Source: Corylus avellana (Eukaryota; Streptophyta; Magnoliopsida; Fagales; Betulaceae). Taken from it: a DNA stretch of 64,000 bases. Below, one piece after another: positions 1-12,433 of this stretch (the first letter of the stretch is position 1; every line of letters starts with the position of its first letter). The stretch is taken from the NCBI RefSeq assembly GCF_901000735.1, contig NC_081551.1:10263227-10327226 (forward strand). The letters run 5' to 3'. The notes under the pieces are model-generated. The model saw nothing but the letters and a program-made list of their open reading frames with translations, was not told the origin of the DNA and did no database searches. The position numbers were made by a program, and so were the translations under genes.

Positions 1-19
1 AATCACACATTTCAGTCAA

Positions 20-79
20 GAAATTATAGAATTACAACATCGTACCTGGAAATTATAGAATTACAACATCGTATCTGGT
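20..79. repeat. Short tandem duplication, about 30 bp x2
   Basis: A unit containing AATTATAGAATTACAACATC occurs twice in tandem with one base difference in its tail. The rest of 1-438 is AT-rich non-coding DNA with A-tracts near 220-241 and 421-438. The second tract lies just downstream of the kinase stop codon on the minus strand. I see no other gene there. Confidence 0.8.
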
Positions 80-438
80 CAAGACATGGTAACATCAGCT
101 CCGATCATCACCCATCAAAGCCAAATATATAGTGTATGGTCTCCCATGCTATCATATCCAGCAGTACTTTTATTAGTATCATACTTTAATTAGCATTAAA
201 TTTCCAGATATTTAATCACAAAAAAAAAAAAAAAAAAAAAACATCCGACCAATTGCAACGATACTGAGGACCATTGGTGGAGTGGTAACAATAACTCTGC
301 TTTGATCTTATACTATCATAAGACAATTGGATATGGTTAATCCATGTTCTCATATGATTCTTGAAATTACCAGTACAATACAACGTAAACTACAAATTAT
401 CTAGCCAACAACATGACATTAAAAAAAAAAAAAAAAAA

Positions 439-1625
439 TCACACGGTTTGAAAAGATACTAATGGTTGGGTGTCTATAGATAAAGTTGACATTGTTGACG
501 AGGTAGAAACATCCCATGGCTTGTACATTCCTTCTTGGACATATTCATGCTCTTCATAATTTTGCTGAAGCTTAGGAGCTTTTTGCAACATTCGAACTCC
601 CTCCAACTCCATTGCAACTTCTCTCATTGTAGGTCGTTTCTTCCCGTTTAAGTCTAGGCACCTTTTCGCTAGGTTCGCGACCGCAATGATCTCTTCTTTC
701 TTGCCTTCCTTCAAAACTTGACTATCAATAATATCAAACAAATTATTCTCCACCGATTGAGTGAAATATGTTGCTAAACTTTTGGATTCTTGTGTCCTTG
801 TTGAAGAGATCGCTTTTTCCCCAGTTAACAGCTCGGCAATGACAACACCGAAACTATAAACATCACTCTTTTCTGTAAACTGACTTGACTGAAAATACTC
901 AGGGTCTAAGTATCCAAAAGTGCCATGTACTAGTGTGGTTAAGTGAGTTTGATCAATGGTGATGGACCTTGAAGTTCCGAAGTCAGCTACTTTAGCTCTA
1001 TATTTATCATCTAAGAGTATGTTTGTGGACTTAATGTCCCGATGGTAAATGGGCATGGAAGCTATTGAGTGCAAGTAGAAGAGAGCTCCAGCAACTTCTG
1101 CTGCAATTCGTAAGCGCATATCCCATGTTAGTGAAAACTCCTCATTTTGGCCACTAACATATTGGGAAAGAGTTCCGTTAGCAACGTATTCATAAACTAG
1201 CAGAGGAACTTCCGTCTCCAAACAACAACCAATTAACTTAACCACATTCCTATGGTTAATTTGTGAAAGAATGACAACTTCATTAATGAATTCTTTGAGT
1301 TGTCCTTCATCAATTACCTTGGACTTTTTCACTGCAACGATTCTTCCGTCTACTAACATGCCTTTGTAGACAGTGCCTTGTCCTCCTTGCCCAAGTATTC
1401 TATTTACATTAAAATGGTCAGTAGCCTTCTCTAAATCTTTTGAATTAAACAATTTGGCGTTCTCAACATTTGCTTCCTGAGAAGATAATTGTTGTTGTAA
1501 CAATAAACCACCATTTCGTTTGAAAAACATGTTCTTCTGTTTAATCATCCTCCTTTTTTTTACCACTTTATAGAGCCACAATCCACCAACAAGTAGAACC
1601 AATAGCCCAAGGCCACTGCTAATAC
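439..1625 (-). CDS. Wall-associated receptor kinase-like protein, last exon (TM + kinase), incomplete
   Basis: Serine/threonine kinase part of a WAK/WAKL receptor. The family spans the plasma membrane, binds cell-wall pectin through its ectodomain and signals in defence and expansion. Counting from the TTG at 1602, the sequence shows the end of a hydrophobic membrane segment (1-12), a basic stop-transfer stretch, a Gly-rich loop [11 protein letters not shown] (71-81), catalytic Lys in VAVKK (92), [13 protein letters not shown] (187-199), DFG (207-209) and [11 protein letters not shown] (227-237). It is an RD kinase, with Gln where GQGGFG is usual. The exon opens at a splice acceptor (AG at 1627-1626), and in-frame residues ISSGLGLL precede the TTG, as in WAK last exons. 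The reading frame is intact to TGA at 439. Exons for the GUB_WAK and EGF domains should lie at higher coordinates, but none is visible before the assembly gap at 3686. It may be a truncated gene or one whose upstream exons are lost in the gap. Confidence 0.85.
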
Positions 1626-3685
1626 CTGCTTAAAACAATGTAATAGAAAAAGATTATAGTAATAGTTTGATTGAGATCGTTGAATCAAAATAGAGAGACG
1701 TCTTCTCTAAATGCAAGAAACTTCATGTGGCAAAATTAAAGTATGTTTATATATTTTGACTATTGTAGTATTTTAATAGATTCCAAAAGAAGTAATGCTG
1801 AAAGGTGGGCCATTGACGGAGGAACACAATTAAACAGGAAGAAAAAAAAACTAATAAAGCATCAAGGTTTAAAAGGTTTCCATTAAAATCATATGCCTGC
1901 AACTTTTAAAATCATGATCATTTTTTAGGAAAATAAAATTGTAGATTAACCAACCACCAAAAAAAGTGGTTTGGACAACTCTTTAAGATTTTTGGAGTGG
2001 TTGACCATCTGAAAGAGGTGGTCAACCATCCTCATAAGTCTTGATGGGCGATCAGACCACCCCCAATGGAACCACTAGATCTATAACTTTGGAGGGTTAG
2101 CCTAACCACTCGTCAAGGCTTATGGGAGTGGCTAGGGCCCCAAAAATCTTGAGTGATCTAGTCACCCTCTTTAGTTTGTTAGCGGAAGAATTCCTTTCTT
2201 AAATTTTTTTTTGGTCTAATTACTTTTTTAGTACCTAGGTTTTTACTCCCTTTTTTATTTTTTATTTTATTTTTTCACATAGGTTTCAAATCGTATTACA
2301 AATGATACCTAACTTATAGATAAATACTAGTTTAATACCTCTGTCATTCTATCAGCCCAAACTAGCAGACTATCATGTGTTGTAACATAAACATGCCACA
2401 TGTCCTAAAAAAATATATAAAAAAAAAAAAAATTAAAAAATTAAAAAAACTAAACCCTAAAAAGAAAATTGGGTGGCCCGATCACCCCATTTTGGCCATT
2501 GGGGGTGGCTGAGTGTGACGACCCACTTAGTAAAAACATGACTAAATTTTTTTTAAAAAAAAACTAATAACTCACAACAAAGCGGATTGTCATAGTAGCA
2601 TGACGATACCGCAGTATACCATGAACCCGTGCATTAATCTGATTAACAATATCATATAGTCTCACAGAGCTACAAGCAACATCAAATATTCATCACATAT
2701 CTACTTACAATAATCACTATGATTCTAATATGACATATTACAACCTAAACTTTATAAGCACCAATTTCCATAAAACCATAAAAATCTAGGGTTAATTAAC
2801 ATTCTAGGTGTAATTAACACATCCAAATAGCAATCTAAGTGTTTATACACCAAAAACCCCAAATTAATTTAAGGAATTTACTTTCATACTAAAATTCCTC
2901 CAAACTTTCAGACCTAATTAGAAATCTTATAAATTCTCACAATTTCTAGCTTCCAATATTCCAAACGGGTATAACGAAAATTAAAAGAAACGGTTAAGGA
3001 TTTTAGCTCACTAACACTTATGTCCGGAATTTCTCTCTACTTCATCACCTTCCTCTTCATTTTCTTCTTCTTTATTGGCCAGCGGCTCACGCCCTCTCTC
3101 TAATTCCCGTTCTCTCTCTCTCTCTCTACATCTCAGCACCTCAATATCTCTCTCTCAATCTCATGTTAAAATATATTGTGTGAGATTTGATATTTTGAGA
3201 ACATATTAGCATTGATTGTAATTGATAAAATCAAATCAAAATTGAATATATCTATTTAATTTTATCAATCATACAATTTTGTATTCTCTCCACATCCTTA
3301 AAAATATGAACTATTTTTATTGTAAAATCATTAAGTGAAATAAGAGCAAATGTAGTAAAGTTTTATATGTGGACGTAGTTCATAACCAAACCACATAAAA
3401 TCACTTTGTCTCTATTTTATTATTTCTGCATATAATTTTCATAGCTTTATTATTATCTTCATCTCGGAATTTCTCTCTCAATCCGCAGCTCACTCTCACT
3501 CTCAATCTCAAATTCAGCGTGTCTCTCTCTGTCTGAGAGTATCTCTCTCTGTCACAGTTGGTATGGTGTGCGTCTGTGAAGAGAAAGGAGAGGGAGATGA
3601 GAAGATAAAGGAAAGAAAGAGTGGGGGTTGAGGCGTACGTGAGATGATAGGGAGGGAAGAAAAGAAAAGATAAAGAAAGGAAACN
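1626..3685. other. Non-coding, repeat-derived DNA upstream of the WAK-like exon
   Basis: No coding exon is recognisable. At 1940-2180 are short alternating inverted stretches built on variants of gtggttgaccacc, as in MITE cores. At about 2514 a TGTGACGACCC motif resembles the start of a Ty3-type LTR, but I found no partner LTR. 3100-3190 and 3470-3550 are CT-rich microsatellite-like DNA, and 3570-3685 is purine-rich up to the gap. Confidence 0.4.
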
Positions 3686-3784
3686 NNNNNNNNNNNNNNN
3701 NNNNNNNNNNNNNNNNNNNNNNNNNNNNNNNNNNNNNNNNNNNNNNNNNNNNNNNNNNNNNNNNNNNNNNNNNNNNNNNNNNNN
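3686..3784. other. Assembly gap (run of N)
   Basis: About 100 undetermined bases sit between a purine-rich GA tract on the left and an (AT)n run on the right, so the break probably reflects unassembled low-complexity DNA. Frames read through it are meaningless. Confidence 0.98.
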
Positions 3785-4747
3785 ATATATATATATATAT
3801 ATATAGAACACAACAACAATATGAATAAAATATAGTAGCTTTTATTAGTTGATCAGTTGATTAATTAGCTAGTCCAAAGTATCTTTTGTGACTTTAGAGC
3901 TCATAATCCACGAATCTTTACTCATAAAGAAACAAACAATAAAAGTAGGCATTAAAAGGATAACTGGGAAAATATTTTAACAAGTAAATTTTCCCCCACT
4001 TCTCACACATTCAAGCTTGCTCCTATAGAAATATTAATCCCTCTCATGATCGATCACTTGAAGGAATAATAGGAGCAACACTTTTGTGCATTTCATTTTG
4101 AGAATATTAATAAACAAGTACGTTAAAATTCGTAGCACACGCATGAAAAAATAAAAAAATAAAAATGAAATCAACAAAGATCGAAGAAGCAACAGAATCA
4201 AGACTACATAGGAAGTTAATGTTGTTTGGTAAGATTGTGTATGTCCACGAGCAGCAATAACTAGTATTAAGGAAAAATATAATAAACTCTCTGTTTCTCT
4301 TTTTCTGAAACCTTAAACTACATCTAGGATACAATGTGTGCATCTAAGCCTATTGACCTATGCTTTATTTAGAGGCAAAAGATTATCCTCTCCTAAGTAA
4401 CTAGGATTCAAAATAGAGAAAGAGAGACAATCCTACCAAACACGTATTTTCTAATCCTGAAACATTCTTCTGCTTGAAGACTAGCTAGCTTTATGATTAC
4501 GACAAAGCAAGCTCTAGTCCAGACAAATTTCTCTCTTGATCTTCTGCAATATTGAAAAATCTAATTGACACCAATCTACACCTATTAGGATTGAATAGGT
4601 GTTTCACATGCAAAATAATATGTGGAATCAGATCTGACATAACACTGAATAATTAACTAAATACAGAAATGCAATAAATCTTAAAAGACACATATATTTG
4701 GTTATGAAGAGGAAACCATTTAGAGAACTCTTTAAATGTAAAACTCT
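3785..4747. other. Non-coding DNA with a dispersed repeat
   Basis: No gene is seen. An (AT)n run at 3785-3804 is followed by a segment (about 3812-3917) that recurs at 6427-6490 and 6814-6900. Shared landmarks are atgaataaaa, tagcttttat and gactttagagctcataa. The remainder is AT-rich unique-looking DNA. Confidence 0.5.
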
Positions 4748-5007
4748 CAAAGAGCCTGTGAGATTGAACCGGTTTTTAATAATTTCATTTTCGATTTTTG
4801 TTAATGAATTAAATGTCTTAATGCCTTATGATCTCTTTCTTTATTAACACACAATTTTTCCTTTTATTATTTCCGTTCAAAGAGTGCGTGAGATTGAACC
4901 GGTTTTTAATAATTTCATTTTATGTTTTTTGTTAATGAATTAAGTATCTTAATGCCTTATGATCTCTCTCTTTATTAACACACAATTTTTTCTTTTTCCA
5001 TTTTGTT
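4748..5007. repeat. Tandem duplication, 130-bp unit x2
   Basis: Two units with period 130 bp start near 4748 and 4878. Both contain gagattgaaccggttttt, tcttaatgccttatgatctc and ttattaacacacaattttt. Differences are few, so the duplication is fairly young. 5008-5340 is AT-rich DNA without a recognisable feature. Confidence 0.85.
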
Positions 5008-5340
5008 TATTAAATTTTTTGTTGAGATGCTATTCATTTGAATTTTTAAGCATTGAATATGATATTAGATAATTGATTTGATTGCATTAAATATTGAGTG
5101 ATATATATATATAAAGGATTTTGTTTGTTTTGCTTTGTATTTTTTTTTTTTTTTTTTATAATGTTCATAATTATATAAGTTTTATTTGATTGAAATATAA
5201 TAGGTGACATAATTTTCTATGATTTAAACATGCATCGTGTCACTATATTTAAACGTACGATAGATTTGTTTTACAACATTTAATAAAAAATACAATAAAA
5301 ATGTATTTAAAATTTGAAATTAAATTATAATAAATTAATA

Positions 5341-5586
5341 GGACAGAAATTTCCTCTAAACTGGTTTGGAGAAAATTTATTTCAACTTAGGCTAATAAGT
5401 GACAAGTGTCATCTCTCACATGTTTTTATTTTATTTTATTTCAACATTCATTTATTGTTATTCCACTAATTAAGGAATCCAAACATTAATTTTTTTGAAA
5501 CCTAAAAATATTGAATGACATTTGTGACTAATTAGAGTAGGTTGAAGAAAATTTCATCCAGACCAGTTTAGAGGAAATTTGTGTCC
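5341..5586. mobile_element. MITE with long TIRs, Mutator type
   Basis: A 246-bp element whose ends are inverted repeats of about 70 bp. The left end begins GGACAGAAATTTCCTCTAAA, and the right end read backwards begins GGACACAAATTTCCTCTAAA. The 9-bp flanks AAATTAATA and ATATTAATA differ at one base, which fits a Mutator-like target duplication. It has no coding capacity. Confidence 0.75.
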
Positions 5587-6029
5587 ATATTAATATATAC
5601 ATCTCAATTAGCTTAACTGTCGCTTCTTGCTTCAGAGACACTAGCTACTGTTTGTAGGGTCTTTGTTGTTTTTCTGCTTTTTCCTTGTTTTACTGCCGTT
5701 GTATTTTTTATATTTGCTTTTTATTTCTGTTGTATTTCTTGAATCTTTTGGGTTTTAGTCTCCCTATAACAGTGTTTTGTTCTTGTCCTGGAGATAGTAT
5801 TCTCTCATCAATTTTTGCTTCGGATTTTGTCAATGTTTTTCTTATTTCGACTACTTCCCTGTCGTTAATATCGTCTCCCAGTAGGTAATTGCTTTAGGTA
5901 CGGTTAAAGAATATGTTGAGGATCATGTTCATGTCCGCATTCCTTGTATTAGGAGTTCAAATAGAGTTGAAAGGTCTCGCAACACTCATATCCCTGCCTG
6001 CGTCTTTTGTTTTAATTCTTTAACCGTTT
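5587..6029. other. Non-coding or decayed sequence
   Basis: T-rich DNA with a short open stretch at 5685-5888 that has no recognisable domain. 5890-6050 reads as a further open frame without a known family. A transposon tail is possible but cannot be shown. Confidence 0.3.
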
Positions 6030-6322
6030 TATGTGACCCTCGTTGAGAGGATTAGGTCAATTTTTTTACATAATTTTATTTTTGGGTTTATTATTAGAGA
6101 CTAGTCCACCCATTTTTCACTTTTTCAGTGTATTAATTTATGTACCCCTTTCTCAATATTTGCTTTAAAAAACAAAGAAAGTGGTGCGAGGGAGGGATTA
6201 ATTTTTTGAAATGCTCTTCGTTATCGAAGATGACGATTTTTTGTGGGCGATGCTCGCGTCCGCATCCAGTGTAGTACATCATGTTAAATTGACGTAAGGC
6301 CATTTCTGCCTGACCCACTTAG
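6030..6322. repeat. Direct repeat copy 1 (about 300 bp)
   Basis: This matches 7488-7811 over its whole length with indels. Shared landmarks are ctcaatatttgctttaaaa, gatgacgattttttgtggg, atgctcgc, and the end tgacccactta. Part of the terminal section (ttgttaaattgacgtaaa) occurs a third time at 6640-6660. It is likely a fragment of a dispersed element. Confidence 0.7.
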
Positions 6323-7487
6323 TTTTCCTATTAACAATCATAATTAATCTAATAATATATGCGAATTCCCATCTCCTATTAAATATCATCACCTTTTATA
6401 AAGTAGCTTTAATAAGTTCCAGCTGATTAATTAGCTAGTCCATAGAATCTTTTATGACTTTAGAGCACATAATCCAAGAACCTTTAATTTTTCATAGCTG
6501 ATGTTGTTGCAATGCTTGTTTTTTTTTTTTAATCAAACAAAGGAAAAGGGAAAGGGGGTTGTTGCAATGCTTGTTGATTCTTCTTGTCAGTTGCTAGAGG
6601 ATCATCGATCAGGAGGTGCAATATTCTTAACACACTACACGTTGTTAAATTGACGTAAAGGTAGAAGAAGTGGGATTACAGAACTTGGTCGATCTCTCTC
6701 TCAAAAAAAAAAAAAAAAGAACTTGGTCGATTTTGACTCTTCAATAACATAATTTATTACAATTATAATTAATCTAATAATATATTCGAATTCCCATCTC
6801 CTATTAAATCACATCAAGAACATGAATAAAACATATATAGTAGCTTTTATAAAGAATCTTTTATGACTTTAGAGCTCATAACCCACTAATCTTTTTTCAC
6901 AGAGAGACCCAAACAATAATCTTTAATTTTCCCCCACTTGTCTCTCACATTCAAGCTAATCAGTCACAGCATTATTTAGTGGGCCAGGGGTTCTTTTGTC
7001 TTTCCACAACTTGTGTTTTGAAAATTCTAAGAGCTAGCAGACATGCATATATAAACTTTGTTGGTGGGATATGTTTTTTAATGATGTGGATAATGAGATT
7101 GAGTTCAAAAGAAGAAGTGGATAATGAGAATAAAACTTTTTAAACAAAGAAGAAGCAACAAGAATCAAGACACGTGAATTTAAGAGTAATGATATAAGGA
7201 GGACTAGAATTTTCCTAAAAATGATGTGACTTTTAAAAGAAATTATTAAAACACCATCTTTTCTCCCGTCCCCACAACCACATGTATAATTGCCTTTTAT
7301 GTTGAAACACTATCTCGTTCAATTATTGAGAGTTCGATCCCCACATTCGTCATTGTCCGCATATCAACGGAAGAATATCAACCCCATACTATAATCATAA
7401 TGAAATATGATCAGGAAAAATAAATTATTTTTTATCTTCTACTTTTTTGATACGACAATACCCTTACTTGTGACCTCTATTTTTACT
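6323..7487. other. Non-coding DNA with short duplications
   Basis: 6340-6490 and 6765-6900 repeat each other (shared aattcccatctcctattaaa and ttatgactttagag) and match 3812-3917. tgttgcaatgcttgtt occurs twice around 6504-6575, flanking a poly-T tract. No gene is visible. Confidence 0.5.
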
Positions 7488-7811
7488 ACTTTATGTGGCC
7501 CCTATTGAAAGGACCGTGTCAATTTTTAACTAATTTTCTATTATTTTGTTGTATTTTTTATACTATAATTTTTGTTTTAAGTTTATTATTGGAGAGTCCA
7601 TCTATTTTTCATTGTTTTAATTCACGTTACCTTCTCTCAATATTTGCTTTAAAAAAAAAAGGGGGGCAAGGGATTACTTTTTTCAGATGCTGTTCAGTCT
7701 TCGCTATCCAAGATGACGATTTTTTTGTGGGCTATGCTCGCATCAGCGTCCAATGTGCTACACGTTGTTAATTAAATTGATGTAAAGGCAGTTTTTGCTT
7801 GACCCACTTAC
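7488..7811. repeat. Direct repeat copy 2 (about 320 bp)
   Basis: Diverged copy of 6030-6322 in the same orientation, with the same landmarks and the same end, tgacccactta. The open frame across it (7493-7771) is not conserved in the other copy, so it is not treated as a gene. Confidence 0.7.
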
Positions 7812-8869
7812 CAAACAAGAGGCAGTGGATTCTCCAATAATTGACAGGTTCGTGAAACCTGCAAAGATGTAGGAGTTTGGACTAGCTTCATTTTTTCTCT
7901 CTCTATGGAAAATTATTTCTCGAAAATGACTCAACTTATAAAAGATACCTTGGACCTATATATATGACATATCAAAGTCGGGGGCCTACCGGCTGACTAA
8001 TGCTACGCAGTAGAATTCCGTGCGTAAACAGTCCTCATTTTGGTTGATTAATTTATCTTGAGTTAATTAACCAGCCTTAAAAAAAAAAAAAAAAAAAAAA
8101 AAATCCTTGCCAAAAACTCAAAATGCTGAATCTGTAACGTACCACCAAAACCAGCTCAAGTCAACACAAAAGATTAGGGATATGGCTGACGCTGCTGGGT
8201 GGGAGAGGGTGAAGGGAAGAGTTTTGGGGGTTTGGGAGAGAGAAAAAGGGGAAAGGGCGGTTGTAGTCGCTCTGTAGCTACCGGATGTTTGTTGAATATG
8301 TAATTTATGTTCTTATATATATTTGCTGGATTTGTAATATTGTTGGATGTTATTACTAGGAAACTCTTCTGATTTGTTTTGATTTAATTGCCTTGTATAT
8401 TTTTCCTTTATTATTATTATTATTATTATTATTTAATGTTTTTTTCGGTCACCAACTATAGATTAGATAGATGATACATAAAGTAATATAATATATGAGA
8501 TGAAATTTTTTTGGCAAACTGATTAGCAAGTGTAATATAAATAATAATGTTCAATTATAAATAATGTCTTTTTTGTATTTATTAAAAACACAAATTAGTG
8601 AACTACAACTTCAAGGTCCAAAATAATATACTAGCGTCTCTAAGCTAGAAGCAACCGTTAAGGTTGAGATCAATGAGATGTATATATTAATATGTATTAG
8701 ACCGATGTAAACGATTTAAACGAATATAAGAAACCATATCATGACTATATATATGAAAGAATTAATAAAATTATTGGATCTGAAATTAGAATTAGAAAAT
8801 TAATGGAGGCGAATTCTTCCACTTCCATTTTGACCAGAAAGTTATGGTCAAAATATTGAGACATGTGCA
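7812..8869. other. Non-coding DNA
   Basis: Contains a poly-A tract (8079-8102), a GC-richer purine stretch (8185-8280) resembling a decayed 5' leader, and a (TTA)n microsatellite near 8409-8432. No gene is recognised. Confidence 0.4.
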
Positions 8870-9156
8870 GAATCTGAATTTGAATTCAATCCGAAATTTT
8901 ATCAAATCTGAACTTTAATCCACTCTGATCTTTAACCGATTTAACATTTTCTTGGATTTGGTTAGACTTAACCACATCATTTAGGTCTTCTCAAAGTATG
9001 CTTTCTCCCAAACTTTGCATTTTTCCCTTTAAACCTGTAGTTTTTCTTTAATGACCTACAAAACACTGAAAACACAAAATATTAAATAACGACACAGTTA
9101 AAGGATTAACTAATGTAAATAAAGGGGTCCAAATATGCAATATTTGGCACTTATCA
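8870..9156 (-). repeat. Partial 3' LTR of the Athila-like element
   Basis: Read on the minus strand it starts TGATAAGTGCCAAATATTGC directly after the polypurine tract. Its expected far end (TTGCACAACA, as seen at 12434) was not found, so the lower limit is approximate and the LTR is probably truncated. Confidence 0.5.
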
Positions 9157-9170
9157 AACACCCCCAAACT
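9157..9170 (-). other. Polypurine tract
   Basis: Minus-strand AGTTTGGGGGTGTT abuts the TG start of the 3' LTR. This is the expected place for the plus-strand primer of reverse transcription. Confidence 0.6.
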
Positions 9171-10756
9171 TACATTTTGCTAGTCCCTTAGCAAAACAAA
9201 ACGAAAAATAAAAATGAAAGCAAGAAAGATAAATCCCCTTTCGTGGGAGAGACGATTGCATTTAGCATATACAACAAGCCTTTTAAACCCCTAGGCATCC
9301 TTAGTGGACGAGTGAAGTCTCGTGAGGGCTTAACAAAAATGATACCCACAAACATTGTGCACTATGTTGTTAACAAGAAAGAAGTTTCACATAAACCATG
9401 GTTCTTATTCATGAGCAAACTTAAAAAGACAAACATCATCATCACAGTCTAAAGGAAATCCAGAACCAAATCACTCATAAATGGACAATTTAGACCTCAT
9501 ATATTCTGAAAAGCGTAAAGTGTAATTAGCAAACAATCATGAAACTTTCAGCTTAAACTCAAGATAAATTCCATAAAATTTGTAAGAATCCTTAACAAAT
9601 GAAACAACCAAGGCAAGATATGCTTTTTTTCTTTTTCTTTTTTCGCAGGCTCTACAATGTCTAACTCCCTTAAGCTTTCTAATTGTCCCATGTAATAAGT
9701 GTTAAGCCAATGATTCCCAAGCCAGGTGGCTTTAGGGCACTAGATGCATAACATCCCTAAGGGCTTATTAACTTAAGTCAAAAAGGCTACAAAGCCAGAC
9801 TAGCCATATCATAAATCAACACTGAACTTCACACCTTTTGACGCGAACACTCAATGCTTAATGAGGCAAGAGGTCCGGTTACTCAGCGGAAAACTCAACA
9901 TGATCTTTCCTTTCTTTTTCCATCTCTTTTTTTATTTATTTTTTTATTCTTTTATATATATATATATATCTTGCAAGCCAATGATTATTCATCAATAGGT
10001 CATCCAACAAATCTCAAGGAGAACAAGCTTAAGTCCAAACATCATACCTCACAGAAAACATGCTAATGTGCTCATAAAAATTTATCTCAAAACACGTGAA
10101 ATCTCTTTTACCCAAAAATAAGTCAAAGGACTCAGACTTCAAATGACATAATGATGTGTTCAACCCTTTAAGCAAGCTAATGAAATGCAAATAACTATCA
10201 CAATTAACTCAACTTGACAACAACATAGCACAATTTTTTTTTTTTTTTTTTTTTGTGTTAAAATTTTGTTTAACACAAAATGACAAATAAAAATAAACAA
10301 ATAAGAACAAAAATAAACAATAAGAACAAAAATAAATAGACAAAGTGTTTTTCCATACCCCTAAACTTGAATTACACATTGCCCTCAATGTGTAGTATAG
10401 AAATACATTACCGGAAGTAAGGAAATCTGAGTGTGAACAAGGCCAAGGCGTCCCCTAAACTTAAACACCAAAACACCTGTCAACACAAAACTAACAGCAA
10501 TATTTTTTTCACAGAAACAAATATCAAAAGATCAATTGCTGTTAGAAACAAAAACAAATAAAATGAAACGCAATATAATGAAAAAAGGAAAGAAAGAATT
10601 TGTGGAGTGAAGTGCAGAAAATAAACTAGAGGAGAAAACTTTACAGCGCTTCCCCCTATCATGCGGATGTCCAACCAATCCCTTCCACCCCTTCTTCTTC
10701 AAAACTTCATACCCCTCTGGACGGATGTTTCGCCATCTTATGTAAAATTGCTTGCT

Positions 10757-11959
10757 TCAAAGGATCTTCTTAGGAAAGTGGTTCCTAGATTTGTGTGCTT
10801 GTGTGCACAAATCCTTGAGTATCTTGACATAAGATGGCTCTTTGAGACATTCAGGCAATGAAGCGTTGGGCTCTTGATATGTCTCAAGAGGGACAGTGAT
10901 GCAGGCAGGAGCTTCAGTACTCACTTCCATGTCACTAGGTAGATCAAGATCTGTTGGTGGCTCACTGTTCTCATGGTGTTCAACTTGCTCAGGGTACTCA
11001 ACTTCTTCTTCTTTTTCTTCTTCCTCAATGTTATCAACAATTTTCTCACTCTCAAGTGTGGTGGTGACTTGAGCATACTCAACTTGCTCTGCGTGCTCCT
11101 CTTTGTTATCCACAATTTCCTCATCTTTAGGAAGATAATTTCTTGTAGCACTTTCCTCTCTTTCAAAATTGGAGGTGGCTTGGACATGCTCATGATAAGA
11201 ATTTTCGGACTCATCCTCATCAATCATGTAGTGTCCTTTAGCCATCAGGTGTCCTTGAAGCTCTTGTTCCTCATTGTTATCCTCAATGCTCTCATTGTCC
11301 CAATATTGAGTCATTGGGTCAAGTTAATGTTCAGATGGAGGTTCATTCTCACTCTCGCCAATCCATTCTTCCATCCCTATGGTAGCATGAGTATTGGCAT
11401 CTTTGAGCTCTTGATTGAATTGATGCAGTTCATCTTTGAGCTCTTGATTGAATTGATTCAGTTCATCTTTGAGCTCCTGATTGAATTGACGCAGTTCTTG
11501 GATGGTTTGTGAGTTGGATTGGTCGACTTTTTCTATTAATGTTTTCATCATGTCTTCCAGTGATGACTATGGTGCAGGTTGTGGCACTTGAGTGGTAGAC
11601 TGATAAACAGGAGGTTGAGCTTGATGATCGAACTGCGGATATTCTGAATGGTGCAATTCATCAAATTGGTGAGCATAATTTCCTATAGCCTGAGCTGACC
11701 ATGAGAAATTAGATTGGTTGCTCCAGTCCGGGTTGTAATAATTAGAATTTGAATCAAACCTTTGACTGGAGAAATTGGTGTTCATTTGCTCATATGGAAA
11801 ATTAGAAGCTTGTCTCCGTGATGGACAATCACTATAATGATGATAAGGATTGGAGCAGTATGAACATGGCTTATGTGGGTAAAAATTTTGAGAGTAGTTG
11901 GTAGGAGCTGGTGTCCTATAACTACGAAACGCATTAAAATCATTAAAATGAAAATTCAT
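10757..11959 (-). pseudogene. gag-like protein of the Athila-like element, two in-frame stops
   Basis: One continuous frame of about 400 codons read from ATG at 11959, interrupted by TAG at 11567-11569 and TAA at 11324-11326. The N-terminal part has a zinc knuckle CSYCSNPYHHYSDC (C-X2-C-X4-H-X4-C), the nucleic-acid binding signature of retroelement nucleocapsids. It is followed by a Gln/Asn/Ser/Tyr-rich stretch. The middle has about three 33-bp tandem repeats encoding an 11-residue coiled-coil-like unit (QFNQELKDELN). The C-terminal 185 residues are strongly acidic with long Glu runs. The two stops are the only lesions in the frame. No protease or polymerase follows. The name gag-like rests on the knuckle and the element context. 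Confidence 0.7.
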
Positions 11960-12409
11960 GCTTCCCCCTCACTTTTTAGCATGCAAATATCCCACATAAA
12001 ACATTAACCAATATTTTTTTTTAATTTTTTTTTTTTTTAGTTTTAAATAAAATAAACTAAAACAAAAAAAACGACTAACTAACAAAAAATAAAATAAAAT
12101 AAAATTTAAATTTAAAAACTCACAAAAGGACCAAAAATTAATTTTTGGCAAAAATCTACGGAACTGTTGCAGTTGCTGCCTATGCTGTGAGTGCGCTCGA
12201 TCGTGCTAATGTGCGGAAAGTACTGCGGCAGAACTGTAAAACAAGCCAAACAAAACAAAAAACAACAAGAAAAATCTTTTTTTTTTTTTTTTTTTTTTAT
12301 TAGTAACACGAATAAAACAAAACAAATTGCAGAAAAATAAAATCCTAATTATAACTAGTAGAAGAATAAAACTAATTTAAATATAAATTGGTTTAAAAAA
12401 TTGAACAAT

Positions 12410-12427
12410 TCCCCGGCAACGGCGCCA
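12410..12427 (-). other. Primer binding site, tRNA-Asp
   Basis: Minus-strand TGGCGCCGTTGCCGGGGA is the complement of the 3' end of plant tRNA-Asp including CCA. It lies six bases inside the LTR end at 12434. tRNA-Asp priming is typical of the Athila lineage. Confidence 0.85.
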
Positions 12428-12433
12428 AAAACT

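Noticed and set aside
3401..3819. Open frames of 136 and 101 codons crossing the N run
   Set aside because: They read through undetermined bases and flanking microsatellites, so they are not evidence for a gene.
10921..11512. Lys/Met-rich (minus) and Leu/Phe-rich (plus) frames overlapping the gag-like gene
   Set aside because: Shadow frames of the Glu-rich and coiled-coil coding region on the other frames and strand.
12410..12427. End of a tRNA-Asp gene (CCCCGGCAACGGCGCCA)
   Set aside because: Only the 3' end is present, the CCA is encoded, and it adjoins an LTR end; it is a retroelement primer binding site.
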